A stretch of 64,000 nt of DNA from Gorsachius magnificus (lineage: Eukaryota > Chordata > Aves > Pelecaniformes > Ardeidae). Below, piece by piece: positions 12,801 through 23,900 of this stretch; the first letter of the stretch is position 1; the number at the start of each line of letters is the position of its first letter. Both the position numbers and the translations under genes were made by a program. The stretch covers positions 58,976,599 through 59,040,598 of the forward strand of contig CM067084.1 of assembly GCA_034008185.1 (NCBI GenBank). The letters are read 5' to 3'. Under the pieces are notes generated by a model. The model did not search any database and was not told the origin of the DNA. It was given only the letters and a program-made list of their open reading frames with translations.

Positions 12801-15800
12801 ACAGGAATACTTCATCCACCAGATCCCTGTAGTAAGTAAAGGTGCTACCCTATACAGTTATACCTTTGGGAGCTGCGGAAAGTCCTATAGTAAAAACTGA
12901 ATATGATATAAATAGAGTAATACAGTTTTTACTGTGTCTTTAAAGTAAGACTTCTCTCACAGTATCTATGCATGTTAAATAGTATGAGATGACATCACAG
13001 GCTGGGACAAAATGTTATGTTTCTGATCTTTTACATAGTTTCTGCAATATATTCTCTTATTCTTCTACTATAATTCACTTAGGCTCTCTGACTCTGTTCT
13101 TCAGCACCAGGGCTTGTTGTGAAAGACTGTCACTACAGCTTTTGTTTCAGTCTAACCCTCACCAGTATCTCTCCCCTGCATTCACAGGGTGGTTTTTTGG
13201 TTCATTGCAGTTTCTACATCCTGCAAGCATTGAGCCTGATTAATCTGATTTATGTCTATTCCTTAGAAGTGTTAAAAGCAGATTTAAATCTGTGGAATCA
13301 CCCCTTAAGCAATTAAGTTGCTCATCATATGCCTGCCTTCCCTGGAAATCAGTTAACACTTTCCATTCATGAGGGATACATAATCACACAAGCAGAGATG
13401 TGTTCATTACTTCATAAAGTTTTGCTGATATGTCTTATCCTTCAAAACTAGTTTTTCAGTCTTCTGTCTTATTTCTGCAGAAGGATTCTATTTCTATGCA
13501 ATTTAACTAAGGAATTATACATGTTTAAGATGTATTTTTGTGCTGCAAACAAGAAAAAAGTTACGTGAATGAAAAAAAAAACAAGCAAATAAAAGCAAAC
13601 AAACATTATTGTACTTTATAATTTTGTAAAACAGTAATTTCCTGAACTACCTGCATTTTGGAATGAAAAGTTCAAATTGAGAGTATAATTTTCCATGCAA
13701 GAACACTCCACAACTGTAAACCATGACTATCATTCACTCTGCCAGAGAAGGAGCTGGAGGGTGTTCCTCCATTCTGTACAATCAGGTCTTCCAAAAATGA
13801 AACTACGGTGTCTAGGAGCTATAACAAAGGAGGTATCACTGAAGGAATGCAATAAGGAGTATTAATTCTTAGTCAGATTGTGTGGTTATTTGGGGGGGGT
13901 TAGCTGCAATAAAAATCAAACAGAAAATTGTTGACACTATCTCAAAGAGAATGAACTGGCCAGCTGTACATATTTCATATGAAATACTCCAAGAAAATGT
14001 GTTTGAAATACAGCATTCTCATTCTCCTCTACATGTTTCACAGAAAAAAAAATTCTAGAAAACAATCATTACAGCAATGGCTAGATAGGATTTTGTCTGA
14101 AATATATAAAAACCCTTTCCATAAATAGATTTGGCTAATGGGGGCTATTTGATGTCTACAATAACAAAAGTTAGTTAGGAAATCAGGTAATCAGTTATGT
14201 GGGTTTTTTGAAACAGTGTGGGTAATTTTAAAACAGACTACATAATTCAACATCGCTGCCCATAATTGCAAAAGCTTGGCTACTATATCTGTTGCTTAGA
14301 GTTATGCTGGCAATCAATTCACCAAGGCCACATTCACACCTCGCAGCAGGATCCCACTAGAAGGTCAGTCATGCATGCAGAGGAGAAGTATTCTCACCAC
14401 AGGAGTACAATCTTTTGGAACAACTGGCACATCAGCAGAGTCTACTTGCTCAACCTTCATAAAGACTCACAGCAGCAACTCTGTTTAACCAGCAGAGTTC
14501 AAAATTTGAAACCTTGGCCCCTACAGAAATTGGTCACAGATTGCTCCCACAACTGGCCCTGCAACACAATAACCAATCAGTTCCTGCAAGTTGCCCTATT
14601 ATCTTGATGACCCATTTAATGACTGGATATTCTAAGGTACTTTTTGGCATTGTGTCAGTCAAAGAGGTCAAATGGGAGAGTAATTTGCAACCTTAGAATT
14701 TCAGAAACCTGACACTGGAAAGGCTTTTGTAAGTGTATGATATTTTCAGGTACAGATAGTCATAATGGTGACTAAAAGCAAATAAAACTCAAAAAAAATC
14801 TGTTGGAGACATTGCAAGTATCTTAAAACTCCATTATTTGGCATTATTCCATGTGAATATTTTCAATGCATTGGCATTTTTAAAATATATTTGGTGAGAA
14901 TGTCACTGTTCTTTATTCAAAGTAATGTACATATGGATTGAATGAAACAGTAAGATTCTGTTTTTCTTTCCCTCCTTCATTTATATCACATGTGTGCAGT
15001 CTAAAACTGTGGTTTAAACCAGGTTCTATTCAGAGCAGTCCAGGTACAGAAAGAAAAAAGTGATCTCTTAAGTCCATTACTACTACCCAAAAGTGACTCA
15101 CAGTAACATAAACCAACTCATTATGCTCCCTTTTAATTTCTGACAGAAAAAATGACTGTGTGACATAAAATCACATTTCAGAGACTGTTAAATATAGAAA
15201 TGGAAACATTTGTTCATGGCTTTCATTAGCAATAATCACAATTATTTAACCAGGTGAAATCATGTCTAAATCATTCTCATTTTACTATGATGAGTAACAT
15301 TTGATTGATAGGTTGTATGCATCCTCAGAACAGTGTCAACAGCCTAAAGAGAAATAATAATGGTCTCTTAGCTGTGGCAAAGCTGTAAATTGTAAAATCT
15401 GGTACTTTAAAGGACTACAGTGCGTGCAAAATGGTGATACCAGTTGAAGAGTTTGCAGTTTCTCCTATGAGAATGATGAAATATATGGTGAGGCAAGCTG
15501 GACAAACAAGGTAAGTAGAAGAGATTGGGAAAAATAACATTTGTTACCTACCACAGTCATCTTGTAAAAAATTCAGAGAGGATACACCCGAACAGAGATT
15601 AGGAACCTTTGCACAAAAGAAAATTATTCATTTTATAGTAAAGTGGTAAATAGGAGGTAGGACCCACATTGGTAATACACTTGTCATGTATTAGAGGTGG
15701 TGGTTCTTTTTTTTTTCTTAATGACAATATAGTGAACCTTTATTGCCTGAAGAGTGACAGCTATTGATAATGAAAGGTTTGCCCTACCAAATATGTTTGG

Positions 15801-15895
15801 CAGAATTCTACAGAGGAACTGGATAATACAAGACTACTATTGATAAATGATTCAGCTATGAACATCTCATCTTCAGCATGCTGGGATATTACTGC
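9861..15895. other. AT-rich unique sequence, no gene recognised
   Basis: No mobile element or RNA gene recognised. It contains a 17-base A run at 10667-10683. Open frames of about 100 codons at 12441-12746 and 14266-14607 (plus) have no recognisable domain. A very good donor (AAG|GTAAGT) lies at 15508-15516 without a convincing acceptor. Confidence 0.55.
10667..10683. repeat. Poly(A) run
   Basis: Seventeen A in a row. No recognisable retrocopy or SINE precedes it. Confidence 0.9.
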
Positions 15896-16297
15896 TTACA
15901 GTAGCTGTACTAAGTTATCAGGAGCAATGCTGAGCAAAGACAGTAGTTTTGCAAGTGCAGCACTCTGTAGAGATATTAGCTGCTGTCCTGAAAGCAACAT
16001 AGTCAGACTGTGATCATCTGTGCTTGCTTGAATCCAGTTCTGTATCGATAGAACTTTTTTAACACTAGTGGTCTTCACCAGTTTTTGCTCTCTGCATAAT
16101 GTTCTATCGTGCAATGAAAGTAAGTCTCACTGATCCTCGTTGAAGCTGACTGGTTAGTCAGCTTGGGCATAGATCAGACTTTCTAAGACCCCTTCATTTT
16201 TACTGCCTGAGTTAGTTATTGCAAACTGTTTAGTTCTGCTATGGAGATTGTTCTGCATTAGAACACAGCAAATAATATTGGTAAAGACATTACGCGA
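15896..16297 (-). pseudogene. Possible decayed coding frame, unidentified
   Basis: On the minus strand a 72-codon open frame ends at TAA (15896-15898). Its C-terminal half is rich in Leu, Ser, Ala and Gln and ends APDNLVQLL. The same frame continues upstream to about 16297 with a balanced amino-acid mix, broken by TGA at 16127-16129 and TAA at 16154-16156. I recognise no family. A frame this long is expected by chance several times in 64 kb, so the only support is the protein-like composition. It could be an old pseudogene or noise. Confidence 0.15.
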
Positions 16298-17966
16298 TCA
16301 TTTATATTTTTAGTTAAATGTTACTTAAAGAATTATATGTTGTCTAATATCCATTACTGTGATATTTGGAACCAACATGTAATGTATGCATAGCACTTCA
16401 AAGTCTGTTGTTTGTCTCTATTCTTTCCCTTTGAATGTTAAAAGTAAAAAAAACAAAACAAAACAAACAAAAAACCAAAGAAACAAAACCCCCTGTAGTT
16501 ATAATTGTGTCAATGCACAGAAATCTATACTTCAGTAGTCATAATTAAGCATCTTAATTACACAAAAGAAGATATGATTGAAGATCAAATGTAAAGCCTG
16601 ACAATTATTAGAACCATCTATAGCTTGTTTCAGAGAAGAACACAAAAAATTGCCCTGATTCTTTACAAGGTTTCATCTGTTTATGTTGCCAGATTTAGGT
16701 AAGTTCTATGTCTCTGTAATCAGCTTTTACTGGACCTGCAAGAGATCCATTTTTTGATACACATTAACCTGAATTTCACATTAGCTCTCTAGATTGGAAT
16801 GCTATACAGGACTTGCCTTACTTGTAGCTTGCAAGGTTAATCTTCCACTAAACCAGAGTAATATTAAGGGTGCTTAAATAACATTGACTGTATTTTGGTT
16901 CAGAAAGATTTAGCTGCATATAAAGCAGACTTCTGAGTTTTGTCATGAATATCAAGTAAAAATCTGACAGTGACTATTTTGTTGAGAAAACTGTGTTGCA
17001 CAGAAACTTGATTCAAGCTCTGGGACCTGCAGAAATCATCTAACCTCATTGATGATAATGATAAGAGTATATCATACATGAAAACATATGAGAGGATATA
17101 TACTGTGCAGAAATTATATTTTAGCAGTTTTTAAATGGGGAGACTAATTTTTATTTAGACTGTTTTTAATCCTAGACATCCTTATGTTATGGAAGACCAA
17201 TTTAAAATAACTAAAAGTGAATAAGTGATCCTAAAGAAAATAATTCCTAGTTAGCTATAATCAATAAAGTTATACAACTGAAGGTATAAGTTATGGCAAT
17301 ATTAGACTATAACAGGGTGAATTGATAACACTTTAGAGTTCTGCAAGAAACTGCCATGTTAGCATTAGAAAGTGATAGATTTTTTTTTTTATGGTAATGC
17401 TTATTTTATAGACTTGATTATCGTCTCACACTTGTGTAAATCAAGAGTTATTCTACTGAAATAAATTGTTATAACATTGTAAACATGTTCAATTTGAAGA
17501 AAACAGAAATAGTAACTCTCAAGGAGACTATCATAATGGTTTACAATAAACAAAATGAGAACATGAAGATATATATCAGTAGATAGGAATAAATGCAAAA
17601 TAATCTTCTTGTTCATCATCTCAACATTCCCATATGTCTCAGAATCAGAGAATATAGATTAAAAGTGTAGTGTTATTTGTTTTCTACAACAGAAAATTCT
17701 AGGTAGGAAGAGTTCCAGAGATCAATCCTTCAGAAAAAAAAAAAAGTATAAATAAAGATCCTAATCAATATATTGCAAGCTGACTGATGTGAGTAGTGAG
17801 AAGTAGCGAAGAAAACCAGATGGTATTTTATTGCTCATGTAGAATCTTCCTCCGAAGAAGGGCAGCAGAAGTTTTCCTAAGTACTGAGAAACATTCAGAG
17901 ACTACAAAGCTACTCTTCTTCTGAATGCAGACTGAAGGCATTTGCAAGAAAAGGAGACAGACTTTA
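16298..17966. other. AT-rich unique sequence
   Basis: No gene recognised. Includes an A-rich low-complexity tract at 16445-16490. The CR1 remnant starts near 17967, with a possibly older CR1 edge a few dozen bases earlier. Confidence 0.55.
16445..16490. repeat. A-rich (AAAAC)n-like tract
   Basis: Imperfect AAAAC/AAAC units ending in CCCCC. Low-complexity DNA. Confidence 0.8.
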
Positions 17967-18371
17967 AGCACTGATGAGTTATTCTACAGGCAATTAGGAG
18001 ACATTTCTGGATCAGTAGCCCTTGTCTTTATGGTAGATTTCAACTTCCCAGGCATCAGCTGGGGATATCATACTGCTGTGACTAGCAGGTTGTGGAAATT
18101 CTTGATGTTGGTAGAAGATAACTTCTTGTCACAGGTACTCAATGAGCCAACTAGGAAAGATGCCCTCCTCGACTTGCTGTTTGTGAATACAGAAGGACTC
18201 ATGAGGGATGTGACGGTAGGTGCCTGTCTTGGCCACAGTGATCATGAAATGGTTGAGTTTAAAATTTTCAGTGTAATGAGAAAAAAGGACAGCAGAGTTG
18301 CTACCCTGGGCTTCAGGAGAGCAAACTTTAAGGTATTCAGGGAGCTATTTAGCAGAGTACCCTGGGAATAG
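17967..18371 (+). pseudogene. CR1 ORF2 endonuclease fragment
   Basis: The frame is open from 17925; CR1 similarity starts at about residue 15 (STDELFYRQLGD). It carries the APE-type endonuclease signatures DFNFP (residues 38-42), LLDLLF (81-86) and SDHEM (105-109), containing the conserved Asp and His. The usual GDFN glycine is replaced by valine (VDFN). The frame stops with TAG straight after VPWE, at the deletion junction. In a live element this domain nicks target DNA to start reverse transcription. Without the N-terminal half and RT, this copy cannot do so. Confidence 0.85.
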
Positions 18372-18406
18372 GCTTCACTGGGCTTAGGAGTCCATGAGTG
18401 ATGCAT

Positions 18407-18592
18407 CCTGATAGGACGCATGGGAATGGTTCAAAGCTGCGCCAGGGGAGGTTTAGACTGGATATTAAGAACCATTTCTTTACTGAGAAGGTGGTCAAAT
18501 TCTGGAACAGGCTTCCTAGAGAGGTGGTTGATGCCCCAAGCCTGTCACTGTTTAAGAGGCATTTGGACAATGCCCTTAAGAACATGCTTTAA
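18407..18592 (+). pseudogene. CR1 ORF2 C-terminal fragment
   Basis: Encodes DRTHGNGSKLRQGRF, then NHFFTEKVVKFWNRLPREVV, and ends in a natural stop after NML. This is the conserved CR1 tail region, equivalent to [13 protein letters not shown]...LPREVV in the 31-kb element. It is in a different frame context from the endonuclease piece upstream, as expected after a deletion. Confidence 0.85.
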
Positions 18593-18661
18593 CTTTTGAT
18601 CAGCCCTGAACTGGTCAGGCAGTTGGACTAGATGATAATTGTAGGTCCCTTCCAGCTGAAA

Positions 18662-18793
18662 TATTCTCTTCTCTTCTCTCTTCTCTTCTCTTCTCTCTCC
18701 TCTCCTCTCCTCTCCTCTCCTCTCCTCTCCTCTCCTCTCCTCTCCTCTCCTCTCCTCTCCTCTCCTCTTCTCCTCTCTTCTCTCTTCTCTTCT
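18662..18793. repeat. Pyrimidine pentamer array (TTCTC/TCTCC)n
   Basis: The CR1 tail (ATTCT) runs directly into TTCTC variants, then 14 perfect TCTCC units (18696-18765), then TTCTC variants again. About 130 bases are pure C/T on this strand. Such mirror-like homopurine/homopyrimidine tracts can form triplex DNA and are usually length-variable. Confidence 0.93.
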
Positions 18794-20475
18794 TTATGAC
18801 AGCAAATATTCTGATGTAGAGTATTCCTCTGGTATGTAGAAGATGTCTTAGAATTTCAAATTTCTTATTCCTGTTTTGTTTGATATAAACTTGAATTTGG
18901 TCTCATCTCAATGGATGTTGAATATTTTGATATGTATGAGAGTAGTGTTGAGAGGTTTTGTCTACATAGTCTTTTGGCCCAGTGAATACTCTGCACAGTT
19001 CAATAACGGTGCACAACTGCGCTAGTAAAACCTAGATTAAATTCCATTTTCCAGTGTATAGTTACTACCTAGACTGTAAAAAGCTTGGCAGAACTCTGAC
19101 CTGCAGTAGCCAGTTGTCAGACCAGGACACCCAGGTGATGAGAAATGTGTCATCAAGGCCAGAATCTGAACAGTCCTCAAACAAATATCTTTTGCATGGC
19201 TTTTGAATGTTCATATCTCAAAGCTATTTTCTCTTTCCTGACAAGAAATTCTATTCCCATTGCCTAGATTGACAGAAATTCTATTGTCAAGCTGAAAAAA
19301 TGCTTCCCCATCTAAGTTTTGTCAAGGCTCCTACAATAAAATCGTCTGACAAAAACCTCATTGTTCTTAACACCCTCATGTTTAACAAAAACTAATACTA
19401 GGGTTGGCTACAATGTTTTTTCAAAATAGTTGTTAAGGTTGATAAATAGCTAAACAAGACTTGGAAGATGTCTAGTCTTTGGGGTTTCTTTCTGTTGTGG
19501 GCATTTATGAGCCAAAGAAATACAAAGGGTCATATTAAGAACTCTAAGAGTATAGGTCTCTCATTTAGTATAAGTGACTCTCATTGCTTAACTTGATCAG
19601 CTATATTTGTTTAAAATACATCTAGATAAGGTAATTAAACTTTTATACTGTATTTCTGTATTTTAATTTTCTCTTATTCAATGCTATGCCATTAAATTTG
19701 TTTTGAAGGTGCTAAGCATTTTGCAAGCTTTTAAATAAAATCTTACATATAATGTGTTTTTTTGATATGTCTCTAGATTGCAAGTAAAAAGTTTATATAT
19801 TAGATGGGATTAAATAATGACTAAATCTGAGGATCTGTCCATCAAATTGTGACACTACATGTCCATAACTGTAATGCCCTTTCTTTCTTGTAGCTATGCA
19901 AACAGAACAGCAAAATCTCTCAGACGCTTCATTTCTTCCTGCAGGACTTAAATATGGGAAGAAATCTTTTCAGTTTCCTACTCATCATTTAGGAAGAGTC
20001 AGTGTCAACTATATTTGGCCATCAATTCTGCTTTAAATTTCATGAGCATTTGAAACGCGCAGTCTTTCCCTGTGTGACAGGAAGCTCTCAGCACGTGCAG
20101 ATCTGCCAAATGTATGGCTCATAGTTACTTATTCTATTTTGCCCCATATATGGTTTTCTACATTAGGAAAAATCTGTTAAATATTCTATCCCACTGTACC
20201 TCCTGCTTCATGTAAATGTTTTGAGCACATCTATATTTGCAATAGAAATTAGTTCGGTATTACAGGGGTAAGAGACTTTTTGAGTTTTCCTATACTGTGT
20301 AGCAGAGCATAGGATAGTAATGTTCTCTTTTGTAAAGAGTACTGTGATGATATTACTGCACAAAAAAGCTGCTGGGAGGAATACTCATCAACCTGAACAT
20401 AGTATTGCTTTAATACACATATACTGCCTTGTACGCCTGCAGCTGCACTGTATCACTGGCTGTATATAACCTTGT
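18794..20475. other. AT-rich unique sequence
   Basis: Nothing recognisable as a gene, RNA or mobile element between the pentamer array and the minus-strand CR1. Confidence 0.6.
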
Positions 20476-20995
20476 CATAGAATCATAGAATGTTTTGGGT
20501 TGGAAGGGACCCCTAGAGGTCATCTAGTCCAACCCCCCTGCAGTGAGCAGGGACACCCCTAACTAGGTCAGGTTGCTCAGAGCCCCGTCCAACCTGGCCT
20601 TGAATGTTTCCAGGGATGGGGCCTCCACTACCTCTCTGGGCAACCCATTCCAGTGTTTCACCACCCTCATTGTAAAGAATTTCTTCCTTATATCTAGTCT
20701 AAACCTACCCTGGTTTAGTTTAAAACCATTACCCCTTGTCCTGACACAGCTGGCCCTACTAAAAAGATTTTCCCCCATCTTTCCTATAGGCCCCCTTTAG
20801 GTATTGAAAGGCCGCAATCAGGTCTCCCCGCAGCCGCCTTTTCTCCAGGCTGAACAAGCCCAACTCTCTCAGCCTGTCCTCATAGGAGAGGTGCTCCAGC
20901 CTTCAGATCATTTTTGTAGCCCTCCTCTGGACCCAGTTCCATGTCCTTCTTGTGCTGAGGGCTCCAGATCTGGATGCAGTACTCTAACTTGCAAG
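20476..20995 (-). mobile_element. CR1 LINE 3' end, minus strand
   Basis: On the plus strand it begins TCATAGAATCATAGAATG, the reverse complement of the octamer tail, followed by GGTTGGAAGGGACCCC, the classic CR1 3' UTR. It continues through the ORF2 C-terminus (minus frame 20563-20778: [20 protein letters not shown] and [13 protein letters not shown]) and fades out after GGATGCAGTACTC near 20995. It is a 5'-truncated copy of about 520 bp. The frame upstream of 20778 is shifted and carries stops. No convincing target duplication is visible, which is normal for CR1. Confidence 0.93.
20563..20778 (-). pseudogene. CR1 ORF2 C-terminal remnant
   Basis: A 71-codon minus-strand frame covering the conserved C-terminal domain and natural stop. 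It lacks RT and endonuclease. A frameshift separates it from the [17 protein letters not shown] portion encoded just upstream. Confidence 0.85.
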
Positions 20996-23900
20996 GGCCA
21001 GACGTGCCAGATTAGGTGCTGTATGGTACTTCTGCAAATATGCTGTTCTGTTTTGCATTGAGGTGCAAGTATTCTCATTTGTGAATTGTAGCATATATAT
21101 AAGTGATTTGAAAAATTGTATGGTACCCAGAAAGTCTAGCACACTGGGTTTGGGTTTTTGGTTTGGTTTTTTTCTTTTCCCCACAGTTTCACCCTTCCTT
21201 AAAATTGTGAAGAAAGAAACCCCACAATTCTGGGAAAAGCTTCACTGTTACCTTGCCAATAGTGAAACTTACAAAACCATTTATGAGATTTTGTGCTAGA
21301 CTCAAATTTAATTCACCAGTAACTTGCTGTTAGCTGGTTTGAAGCATGACTGACATCACTGTCTTGTCACCACTCACTTTTTGCTGATTGAACAGAAAAT
21401 GGTGGCTGACACTTGTATTGTTAGGCAAAGTCTGAAAATATCTACTAGATTTAAGCATTTGTGTGACATAGGCAGAGCCGATGGAGTGGTGCCACTACTT
21501 AATACAAAGATTTGTCTGAAAAAAAAGAGACTTTTTTTCGCCTCTGAGGATATTCAAAACAGTCTGTTAGTATAGAGTTCAACCCTTAGTATCAGTGGAA
21601 CTTGATAAGACACTCTTAAGCTTATCTACTGAACTTTGTCCAAATTTAGTTATGCAGCTCCAGCCTTGGACAGTGAAATTGTTTGGACGTGGCCTTTGGT
21701 GATCCTGAAATGCTGACTGGGAGAATAAAGTCACTGATGTAGATTCAGGAGGCCCTTCTGGCTATCTGGATCTGACCTTTTCTGTGTCTGATGCTATGGC
21801 TGTTATCCTTCAGCCAGAGTTAAGAAAAAGCAGTCACAGAGTTGTTTAAATGCAGCAGAGAGATTTTGCACAGGTTTCTCATTTGAGAAAGCGTGAGGCA
21901 AACATTGTGTATGTGATGGCAAAATAAAACTCTCAGCAATGCTGCAGAAGTACAGAACATAACTGGGATAAACTCTAGAATGAAGTGTGCAAAGCAAAGG
22001 TCAAAATGTTTTCCCTACAGAACAGTGAAGACGAAGCATAGATGAAATATTTGAGGAAGCTGTTTTCTGTCATTGTTAAAACTCTGTGAGGCTCACTGAG
22101 ATCAGTCTCCAGCACTAATAGTGTTGCTGTTATGTACTGGTCTTGGCAAATTATCTGATAAGAGAAGAGGCTCAGAGTGTTTTCTTTTAATGGAAAAATA
22201 TTGCTATACTATTACTCTCAAGTTTCATTTTGTTCACTTTCAGACGGATTTGTGTAAACAAGTATAAGCATTAGAGCACAAATTGTCATCACTCTCTTTT
22301 TCCACTTCTGCTTTCAAAAGGTTCTAAGGCCATGCTTTTTCAGCTGCCCATGATGGATGTGACTGGGTGTGCTTGGTGTTTGTCATTGTCCTTTTTAAAC
22401 ATCAGCTGACTTTTATGGCTTCCTTTTTTGCATTGTAACTCGTAATTGTGCTTCAATTAACACAAAGCAATACCAAATGTGTTAGCTGAGCCTTGCCTGC
22501 TCTATCTTACGTTAAAAAGTGCATTAAGAACAGTGATGATCACACAGTTTCAAACCTAATAAATTTGAGGGCTTCCTGGGGCTAGATTGGCATTCAGCAC
22601 GACCCTGGTGGAATAAGCATATTGACAAGAAAGTTAAATTATTTTACAGAACTGCTGAAGCTGGAAGCAAAGAAGCCTCTGATAGAGGCTTTTAACTCAG
22701 TATGTGGCAAAAATCTGTAATGTAGTGGAAAGACCTCTCTGAAGCAGCAATTTAGAGACAATACCAGGTGAATACTGAGTCTAATTATTGGACAATGACA
22801 ATAAATGCTGGAAAATAGCAAAAAGGGTTATAGGAATTTCCTAGATTAATTCCACAGGAGTCTCATAACAGGCGAGGTTATATGCAGTGGAAGAAAGAAG
22901 CAGTGTGAAACCAAATGTTTTACCAAGAAATATGGAGACATCATGGTTCAGGAACACATGCAGTCTGCAGGTAAAATGTTCATGGCATGTCTGGCCCTTG
23001 CAAGTTAGATCCTTGCATTACAACCAAGCAAGACTATATATATAAACAAGCAAGCCAGTGCAGCTTCAGGTGATAAAAAAGAAATGTATCAGGATATTTT
23101 GTATGACAAATAAGTGAACGACTGCTGTGAGACTGCCCCATCGAATTTGCTAGACTCTAAACCAGTTCTATTTTCTGGCAGACATTTTAAGACTATGAAG
23201 AAATTTTTTTAGTGAAAACTTGCCTTTACAGGAAGATCCCCCTGTATGTATCTAACAGTTACATCAAGAGAAATGGAAACACAGAAAAAAGATATCTATA
23301 TACTGAGTGTTATTCATATTATAAAGGAGAAGGAAGAATCTGAACAGTTAAAAAACTGATGTACTAATCCCAAATTACATTTCTTTTGAAAAGTCCTATT
23401 ACATAAATAAATACCAGTTTTCTGCAACTGACATTTAAATTTATATTTTGAACTTTATTTGAGCTTGATTTTATTAAGACCCAATACTCTAATTAAAATT
23501 CATTGTCATTAATCGGCTGGATTTTCCTTTTCCAAGTCTAAATTGCCTCCAGATATCAAGTAGTTTCTGACTTTGGTAGAAGACAATTGAATATATTACT
23601 TTCTCAGGGCTTGGAACCTCAAGAGCATCTACCTGGGTATTTGCAATAAATTATACTTAAGTAACTTTTTAAGGAATCCTACTCTCCTTTTCCTTTCTTT
23701 ACTCTCTCTTTCTTTTCTGTAATTGATAGGGCCCTTCAGATTATTCATCTCTGGAGATGCTGTTAGTTTCTTCAGGCAAAAGAGGGAAAGACAAAATGTT
23801 CTGTAATAAAACCAGAATCTTAATAGCACAAAACTTGGTACAGAAGTCTCTGTGTGAAATTTTTGTGACAACTCATCATAAGCAGTGTACTTTTTTGTGT

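Larger units (their letters stand above)
17967..18661 (+). mobile_element. CR1 LINE with internal deletion
   Basis: The left part (17967-18368) encodes the C-terminal half of the CR1 endonuclease. The right part (18407-18592) encodes the ORF2 C-terminus, followed by a 3' UTR ending GTAGGTCCCTTCCAGCTGAA and ATTCT. The reverse transcriptase that normally lies between, well over 1 kb, is absent, leaving a spacer of under 40 bases. The 3' end identifies a CR1 subfamily with a pentamer tail, different from the octamer-tailed elements at 31 and 55 kb. It is a dead copy. Internal deletion and template jumping during insertion are both possible. Confidence 0.88.
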
